This document shows positions 59,083 through 64,000 of a stretch of 64,000 nucleotides of DNA, one piece after another. The notes beneath the pieces are model-generated. The model made no database searches and was not told the DNA's origin. It saw only the letters and a list, made by a program, of their open reading frames with translations. This DNA is from Furfurilactobacillus curtus (GTDB lineage: Bacteria > Bacillota > Bacilli > Lactobacillales > Lactobacillaceae): the NCBI RefSeq assembly GCF_045862785.1, contig NZ_BQXO01000001.1, forward strand, positions 124,001-188,000, written 5' to 3'. Both the position numbers and the translations under genes were made by a program. Positions within the stretch are counted from its first letter, which is position 1; each line of letters starts with the position of its first letter.

Positions 59083-60642
59083 ATGGCAAAACAAAACTTA
59101 ACCGCTGAACAAATTGAAACCATCTTGCGGGAACATGATCTATTAGTGAAGCTGGTCAATCCGCATGAAGCGACTAACTTCACCGCGATTACTTATGATT
59201 CGCGAACTGCTACGCCGGCGAGTCTATTTTTCTGTAAGGGTGCGTTTAAACCGGCTTATTTACAAGCAGCTGTGGATGCCGGGGCGATTGGCTATGTGGC
59301 TGAGCAGGCCGACACCATGCAGACCATCACCGGATTTATTGTCACTAATATTCAACAAGCAATGGCCTTATTGAGCGCCGCCTTTTTTGGCTACCCACAA
59401 AATGAACTATTTATCGTTGCCTTCACTGGAACTAAGGGTAAAACGACCTCCGCTTACTTTACCCGAGGAATGTTGCAAGCTGCCACGAACCAAAAGACCG
59501 CTTTGTTTTCCACGATTGATCGTATTCTAGGACCCCGTCCAGAACAAGAATTCAAGTCAGATTTAACGACACCTGAATCGTTGGACTTATTTCATGACAT
59601 GCGCGAGGCAGTCGATTCTGGCATGACACATCTGGTGATGGAGGTCTCCTCTCAAGCTTATAAAAAGAATCGTGTTTATGGCTTGACCTATGATGTTGGC
59701 ATCTTCTTGAATATTACGCCGGATCACATTGGGCGTAATGAGCACCCAACATTTGCGGACTATTTGCACTGCAAATTGCAGTTACTCGTGAATTCAAAAC
59801 GCTGTATCATTAATGCCGAAACTGATCACTTAAATGATGTCTATCAAGCAGCTAAGGCGACGACCCAACCTGAGAATATTTATTTATATGCACGAACGGG
59901 GTATCAGCCTAGCGTGGACGTGCCGCTCGATTTTCGGTTTGAAAGTAACGAAGATAATTTAAAGGATGCTAAATTTACGCTAACAACAGTTGCCACCAAG
60001 CGACGCAAATTGGCGTTAGATGGGGAGTATCAACTGGCAATTCCAGGTGATTATAACGAAAATAATGCTGTTGCTGCCATCATTGCTGCTGGTTTAGCCG
60101 GCGCGACGGTGGGTCAAGCCCAGCAGGCGTTACCCACCATTACGGTACCAGGACGTTTTGAATCAATCATGACGCATCAACACGGAACAATTTTTGTTGA
60201 CTATGCGCATAATTATGCGTCGGTTAAAGCATTATTATCCTTTTTAAGAAAACAATATGTCGATAGTCGGGTAATTGTCGTGGTCGGTAGCCCTGGAGAC
60301 AAAGGAATCTCTAGGCGTGAAGGGTTTGGTAAGGCGCTTAGTGAAGAAGCTGATGTTGCCTATTTGACTGCCGATGATCCAGGGTTTGAAGACCCAGTTG
60401 CAATTGCTCAACAAATTGAAGCACATATTGATCATCAGCGGGTGACAGTCCATACTCAAATTGATCGGCCAACAGCGATTCGGCAGGCAATTTTAGCCAG
60501 TCGCCCAAATGACGTGGTAGTTCTAGCAGCTAAAGGTGAAGATCCTTATCAGAAAGTACGTGGCGTGGACACGCCGTACCCAACTGACATGGCCGTTGCG
60601 AAGGCGGTTGTGGCTGAAATTGAACTGGATACGCAAGCATAA
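59083..60642 (+). CDS. murE: UDP-N-acetylmuramoyl-tripeptide synthetase MurE
   Basis: Adds the third amino acid of the peptidoglycan stem. 519 residues with ATG 59083 after AAAGGGAAG. The Mur ligase pattern is complete: N-terminal UDP-binding domain (AITYDSRTATPASLFFCKGAF), ATP loop FTGTKGKTTSAYF (about 114-126), and HVMEVSSQAYKKNRV-type and FLNITPDHIGRNEHP stretches. The third domain has YLTADDPGFEDPVAIAQQI near residue 430. The meso-DAP enzymes carry DNPR there; the DDPGFE sequence suggests L-lysine addition. The gene is monocistronic. Confidence 0.9.
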   Translation: MAKQNLTAEQIETILREHDLLVKLVNPHEATNFTAITYDSRTATPASLFFCKGAFKPAYLQAAVDAGAIGYVAEQADTMQTITGFIVTNIQQAMALLSAAFFGYPQNELFIVAFTGTKGKTTSAYFTRGMLQAATNQKTALFSTIDRILGPRPEQEFKSDLTTPESLDLFHDMREAVDSGMTHLVMEVSSQAYKKNRVYGLTYDVGIFLNITPDHIGRNEHPTFADYLHCKLQLLVNSKRCIINAETDHLNDVYQAAKATTQPENIYLYARTGYQPSVDVPLDFRFESNEDNLKDAKFTLTTVATKRRKLALDGEYQLAIPGDYNENNAVAAIIAAGLAGATVGQAQQALPTITVPGRFESIMTHQHGTIFVDYAHNYASVKALLSFLRKQYVDSRVIVVVGSPGDKGISRREGFGKALSEEADVAYLTADDPGFEDPVAIAQQIEAHIDHQRVTVHTQIDRPTAIRQAILASRPNDVVVLAAKGEDPYQKVRGVDTPYPTDMAVAKAVVAEIELDTQA

Positions 60643-60646
60643 AAAC

Positions 60647-60697
60647 AGCGTGCCTCACGGTTGATTGATAAAATCAACGTGGAGGGCACGCTTTTGA
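60647..60697. terminator. murE terminator (bidirectional)
   Basis: Arms AGCGTGCCTC (60647-60656) and GAGGGCACGCT (60682-60692) enclose an inner GTTGATT/AATCAAC stem. CTTTTGATT follows. It also lies downstream of the minus-strand DUF1516 gene. Confidence 0.85.
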
Positions 60698-60718
60698 TTA
60701 TGGACGATTTGAAGTAGC

Positions 60719-61063
60719 TCAAAAGGCTAATGTTAAAGTGGCATATATCGTCAAGACTAAGCAAATTGCTAATCCCCAAAGCCAGCTAGCGTCAACATGA
60801 GTCTCTTGCTTGTGGGCAAAGATAAACTCAACCAGTAAGGCAGCAATAAGCACCAACGTAATTTGACCCAAAGTCCAGACTAACTTAATTTGCCAAGTGG
60901 AGACATCATTGATAATGCTGATGACGAATAGCGTTAAATATGCCAGGCGACTCAACATCAGCCACAATTTGACACGTTTTTCGGTTGAACTGAAGCGACC
61001 AATTAAGACAAAAATGAAAAGAACAAGTGTGATGCCGACCGCAACATTGAATAATTCGTGCAT
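60719..61063 (-). CDS. DUF1516 (YisL-like) membrane protein
   Basis: A 114-residue protein starting at 61063 after AAAGGAA on the minus strand (the longer frame start is upstream of this ribosome site). Four hydrophobic helices span most of it: FNVAVGITLVLFIFVLIG, WLMLSRLAYLTLFVISII, WTLGQITLVLIAALLVEFIF and WLWGLAICLVLTIYATLTLAF. The N-terminal MHELFNVAVG and the overall helix layout fit DUF1516, of unknown function. It is a single gene. Confidence 0.75.
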   Translation of the reverse strand: MHELFNVAVGITLVLFIFVLIGRFSSTEKRVKLWLMLSRLAYLTLFVISIINDVSTWQIKLVWTLGQITLVLIAALLVEFIFAHKQETHVDASWLWGLAICLVLTIYATLTLAF

Positions 61064-61218
61064 AACAATTCCTTTCATTCATTGAAAAGTAGCCGGTCAG
61101 TTTTTGATTAATAACCGCTGCTTTTGCTTGACATGTTTCATCGCCTATCATAACATGTTCAAATTGCATTATTGATCTTAGATCGTGATTTAATTATTGA
61201 GAGATTGGGAGGCGGCCT

Positions 61219-62625
61219 ATGCAAGACCTAACCAGCGGGAAGCCGCTGAAATTAATTTTCTTATTCACTATGCCATTATTAATCGGAAATCTATTTCAGC
61301 AACTTTATAATATTTCTGATACTTTAGTGGTCGGGCAGACATTAGGTGTCAATGCACTTGCCGCGGTGGGGTCAACTGGCTCGATCAGTTTTCTGATCAT
61401 CGGATTCGCTCAAGGTTTGACGGCTGGTCTCTCAATCGTAACGGCTCAGCGATTTGGCGCTCGTGATACAAAAGGCGTCCGCGAGAGTTTCGCGGCAAGT
61501 ATTTGGATCAGCTTATTTGTGACCATTATTTTGACAGTTTTGTCGTTAGCGTTCGTGCATCCAATTCTTCACCTGATGCAGACACCGAGCGCCATCTATG
61601 CAGATGCACAAACATTTATTTCAATTATTTTCGCTGGGATTTTTGCGTCAGTGGCCTTTAACTTGTTATCAAACATGATTCGAAGTTTAGGTGATTCGCG
61701 GACACCACTATATTTTTTAATTGCAGGGACAGTTATCAACGTTGTCTTGGAATTAATTTTTATCCTCGGCCTCCATTTGGGGGTTGCAGGAGCTGGTTAT
61801 GCGACAGTGATTTCCCAGTTAATTGCGAGTGGCTTATGTATTGGTTACATTGTCCGTCAAGTACCGCTCTTACAAATTACACGGCAGGATCTACGTGCGG
61901 GATTATCTCAATTGGGCACTCATATTGCGACGGGACTACCGATGGGTTTTCAAATGTCGATTATCGCAATTGGAGCGATCGTTATGCAAGCCGCGTTAAA
62001 TAGTTTAGGAACGGCTTCAGTGGCTTCTTCAACAGCAGCAAGTAAAATCGACCAAATCGCAACGATGCCAATGGCTTCGTTCGGTGTAACGATGGCAACC
62101 TTTGCCGCGCAGAATATGGGGGCTGGGCAGTATGAACGGATTATCAAAGGAGTGCGTCAGACATTGATTTTGTCGGGAACATTTGCCATTGTAGTGGGGG
62201 CCGGTGAAATTGTTTTTGGGCGTTGGTTAGTCGGTTTATTCATTAATGGCCACGATGAACAGGTTTTACATTTATCACAAACTTACTTTAATGTGATTGC
62301 CAGCAGTTATGTGTTATTATCCGTGCTGTTTATTATTCGAAATACTTTGCAGGGTGTTGGACAACAAGCAATGCCGACATTTGCAGGGATCGCTGAATTG
62401 GTGATGCGGACAGCGACAGCCTTCTTTTTAGTGGGTCCATTGGGCTATGCAGGAGCCGTTTCTGCTGAACCGTTGGCTTGGTTAGGCTCATGTTTAGTCC
62501 TAATTCCTTCATATATGCGTGCTATTCGGCAGTTACACAACTTGCAATACATGCATGATCAAAACGAAGCTGCGAAACAAACTGAACGGGTGCAAACATC
62601 AGCGATACCTGAACACGATAGTTGA
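61219..62625 (+). CDS. MATE-family multidrug/Na+ antiporter
   Basis: A 468-residue membrane protein with ATG 61219 after GGGAGG. Twelve transmembrane helices are expected; the two MATE halves start at LIFLFTMPLLIGNLFQQLYNISDTLVVGQTLGVNALAAVGSTG and ATGLPMGFQMSIIAIGAIVMQAALNSLG. It is a DinF/NorM-like transporter; drug or ion substrates cannot be predicted. It has its own transcription unit after a A/T-rich gap without clear promoter. Confidence 0.92.
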   Translation: MQDLTSGKPLKLIFLFTMPLLIGNLFQQLYNISDTLVVGQTLGVNALAAVGSTGSISFLIIGFAQGLTAGLSIVTAQRFGARDTKGVRESFAASIWISLFVTIILTVLSLAFVHPILHLMQTPSAIYADAQTFISIIFAGIFASVAFNLLSNMIRSLGDSRTPLYFLIAGTVINVVLELIFILGLHLGVAGAGYATVISQLIASGLCIGYIVRQVPLLQITRQDLRAGLSQLGTHIATGLPMGFQMSIIAIGAIVMQAALNSLGTASVASSTAASKIDQIATMPMASFGVTMATFAAQNMGAGQYERIIKGVRQTLILSGTFAIVVGAGEIVFGRWLVGLFINGHDEQVLHLSQTYFNVIASSYVLLSVLFIIRNTLQGVGQQAMPTFAGIAELVMRTATAFFLVGPLGYAGAVSAEPLAWLGSCLVLIPSYMRAIRQLHNLQYMHDQNEAAKQTERVQTSAIPEHDS

Positions 62626-62720
62626 AATATTAAGCTATCTTTGGTACGATACACACTCGTATGTACGATAATAACCGCAGCTACTGTGAAGAACGGCTAA
62701 GCGGGCTAGGGGTGAAATGA

Positions 62721-62981
62721 ATGGCTGAATTACATGTTGGTGATGTTGTTACGGCGAAGAAATTTGGACCGTTTGAACACGACTTTGGTGGTGAGCTGGA
62801 GAAAGTTTACGAAAATTCAGCATTGGTCCTAATCGATGATTACAACGATGGGGATAGCATGACGGTCAGCGAAATGAATCGACGAGCTGTTGTGAAAAAA
62901 GATGCGATTAAGGTGATCAAAGCTGCGCCGGTTCCTGAACCTGCCGAAGATGATGACGATCCTGATCAGGATAACGCCTAA
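62721..62981 (+). CDS. DUF2187 (KOW-like) family small protein
   Basis: An 86-residue acidic protein. ATG 62721 follows TAGGGGTGA. The core ELHVGDVVTAKKFGPFEHDFGGELEKVYENSALVLIDDYNDGDSMTVSEMNRRAVVKKDAIKVI is a beta-barrel-like KOW or DUF2187 pattern. The tail is Glu/Asp/Pro-rich. A role in RNA or ribosome binding is possible by fold only. Confidence 0.75.
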   Translation: MAELHVGDVVTAKKFGPFEHDFGGELEKVYENSALVLIDDYNDGDSMTVSEMNRRAVVKKDAIKVIKAAPVPEPAEDDDDPDQDNA

Positions 62982-63005
62982 TCATTTATTAAAGATGTTT
63001 CGATT

Positions 63006-63044
63006 GCTTCATTGCGGTTAATTACTGGCAATGAAGCTTTTTTA
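63006..63044 (+). terminator. Terminator of the DUF2187 gene
   Basis: Arms GCTTCATTGC (63006-63015) and GCAATGAAGC (63028-63037), then six T. Confidence 0.9.
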
Positions 63045-63139
63045 TCGCCTTTTATTAAAATTAAAATGAGAATCTAGTTGACACAAATCTCATTGTATTA
63101 TAATATCAGCACAACACAAACATTGTTGCTAACCTGGTT

Positions 63140-63385
63140 AAACAGAGTCGCTAAGTCGTTGCGTTCAGCGAGTGTCGTCAGATGAAAGGACATCGTGACC
63201 GCTTAGTTAAAGGTTTAATGAGTGCGTGGCTTTTACGAGAGTCACCGGGCGCCATCCGCTATCTTGGCACCAGCTACGTTTAGAGGCGTGGTTGGGAGGA
63301 ATGACTCGTCATTCAAACTAAGGTGGTACCACGTCCAAAAACGTCCTTGGAATCTAATTTGATTCTGAGGACGTTTTCTTTTTAT
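63140..63385 (+). ncRNA. T-box riboswitch upstream of an amino-acid permease
   Basis: The T-box sequence AAGGTGGTACCACG is at 63320-63334, followed by a strong terminator (ACGTCCT... at 63341 with AGGACGT at 63367, and a T-run). Upstream is a stem I region in which CTAAG (63151) pairs with CTTAG (63204). Uncharged tRNA would pair with the T-box bulge (UGGN) and prevent the terminator. The specifier trinucleotide cannot be fixed with confidence; ACC (threonine) in GTGACCGCTTAG is one candidate. Promoter: TTGACA at 63079 with TATAAT at 63099. Confidence 0.85.
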
Positions 63386-63410
63386 CAACCATTAGGAAAG
63401 GGGTCTTTTT

Positions 63411-64000
63411 ATGGCCAAAACAACGCAGACACAACTGAAACGTACCCTAACCAGCCGCCACATCACAATGCTGGCATTGGGTGGTGCAATTGGGGCAGGG
63501 CTGTTCAAAGGAAGTGCCAGCGCTGTACATACGGCCGGGCCGTCCGTTATCTTGTCCTATCTGTTAGGTGGCCTGATCTTACTTTTTATCATGCAAGGCA
63601 TGGCTGAAATGGCGGCAAATAACCCAGGAGCAACCGGATTTTCGGGACTATTAGCCCCAATCCTCGGGCCCTTTGCAGCCTATTTAATTGATTGGGCTTA
63701 CTTTACCATGTGGTTCTTAGACATTACGGCCGAAGCGATTGCGGCAGCCAGTTTTATCCAAATTTGGTGGCCCCAGTTATCGACATGGTTGATTGTCTTA
63801 GTGGTTGCTGTGATAATTTCGGGGGTTAATTTACTATCCGTGCGCTGGTTCGCTGAAACGGAATATTGGTTAGCCATTATGAAAATTACTGTTATCGTAT
63901 TTTTTATTGTCACAGGATTATTCTTGATTGGTCACAATATGATGACAACACAACATGCTTTTGCCAATCTGACCATACATGGTGGCTTCTTTCCTCATGG
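63411..64000 (+). CDS. APC-superfamily amino-acid permease, 5' part
   Basis: The ATG at 63411 follows AAAGGGG; the frame is open to the end of the window (196 residues). The start LKRTLTSRHITMLALGGAIGAGLFKGSASAVHTAGPSVILSYLLGG is the first helix and the conserved GGAIGxGLF loop of amino-acid-polyamine-organocation permeases of the AAT group. Several transmembrane helices follow. The T-box before it shows that it is controlled by an amino acid pool; the substrate remains open. The 3' end lies beyond the window. Confidence 0.9.
   Translation, partial: MAKTTQTQLKRTLTSRHITMLALGGAIGAGLFKGSASAVHTAGPSVILSYLLGGLILLFIMQGMAEMAANNPGATGFSGLLAPILGPFAAYLIDWAYFTMWFLDITAEAIAAASFIQIWWPQLSTWLIVLVVAVIISGVNLLSVRWFAETEYWLAIMKITVIVFFIVTGLFLIGHNMMTTQHAFANLTIHGGFFPH

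Noticed and set aside
1..64000. CRISPR arrays, prophage genes, toxin-antitoxin or restriction systems
   Set aside because: I saw no regularly spaced repeats, no integrase, terminase or capsid genes, and no recognisable toxin, antitoxin or restriction-modification genes.

Overview
The window is about 64 kb of chromosomal DNA from a low-to-medium GC Gram-positive bacterium of the family Lactobacillaceae. The evidence is protein content and gene order: glnR-glnA, rplU-prp-rpmA, folD-xseAB-ispA-tlyA-argR-recN, gmk-rpoZ, priA-fmt-rsmB-prpC-pknB-rsgA-rpe-thiN, rpmB, yloU-fakA-recG-plsX-acpP-rnc-smc-ftsY, a folB-folK-folE-folC-ham1-folP cluster of the type known from Lactobacillus plantarum, AGGAGG-like ribosome binding sites, LexA (CGAAC-N4-GTTYG) and GlnR (TGTNA-N7-TNACA) boxes, and a T-box leader. 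The genus cannot be fixed from the sequence. The MurE active-site loop looks unlike the meso-diaminopimelate type.

Layout. 1-7.4 kb: 3' end of a YqgQ-like gene, a cysteine-less rhodanese-like membrane protein, a DUF3042 mini-protein, a glycerophosphodiester phosphodiesterase, miaA, the GlnR-controlled glnRA operon, and a tight three-gene operon (two unrecognised proteins plus an all-alpha dUTPase). 7.4-9.9 kb: a decayed IS3-family element, a TetR regulator with a likely operator, tRNA-Arg(TCT), a small lipoprotein and a 46-residue membrane peptide. 9.9-20.5 kb: ribosomal and housekeeping operons from rplU to recN, each with a visible promoter or terminator. 20.6-23.8 kb: an SOS-controlled YolD-like gene on the minus strand, gmk-rpoZ, a HAD phosphatase and a PEBP-like protein. 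23.9-27.3 kb: a minus-strand map-pgmB unit (GH65 disaccharide phosphorylase plus beta-phosphoglucomutase). 27.5-37.4 kb: the priA to thiN operon. 37.5-49.8 kb: divergent rpmB, a compact structured RNA in the divergent region, then yloU through ftsY. 50-53.6 kb: tRNA-Leu(CAG), a PadR-DUF1700-DUF4097-PspC envelope operon, and a CPBP intramembrane protease with a small membrane partner. 53.7-53.9 kb: a minus-strand non-coding RNA with 6S RNA-like architecture. 54.4-59 kb: the folate operon. 59-64 kb: murE, a DUF1516 membrane protein, a MATE transporter, a DUF2187-like protein, and a T-box-controlled amino-acid permease that runs off the end.

Most of the window is core metabolism and information processing. 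I found no prophage, CRISPR array, toxin-antitoxin or restriction system, and no convincing new defence or biosynthetic system. The least explained pieces are the structured RNA between rpmB and yloU, the 6S-like RNA, the two unknown proteins co-transcribed with dUTPase, and the stand-alone SOS-regulated YolD gene.
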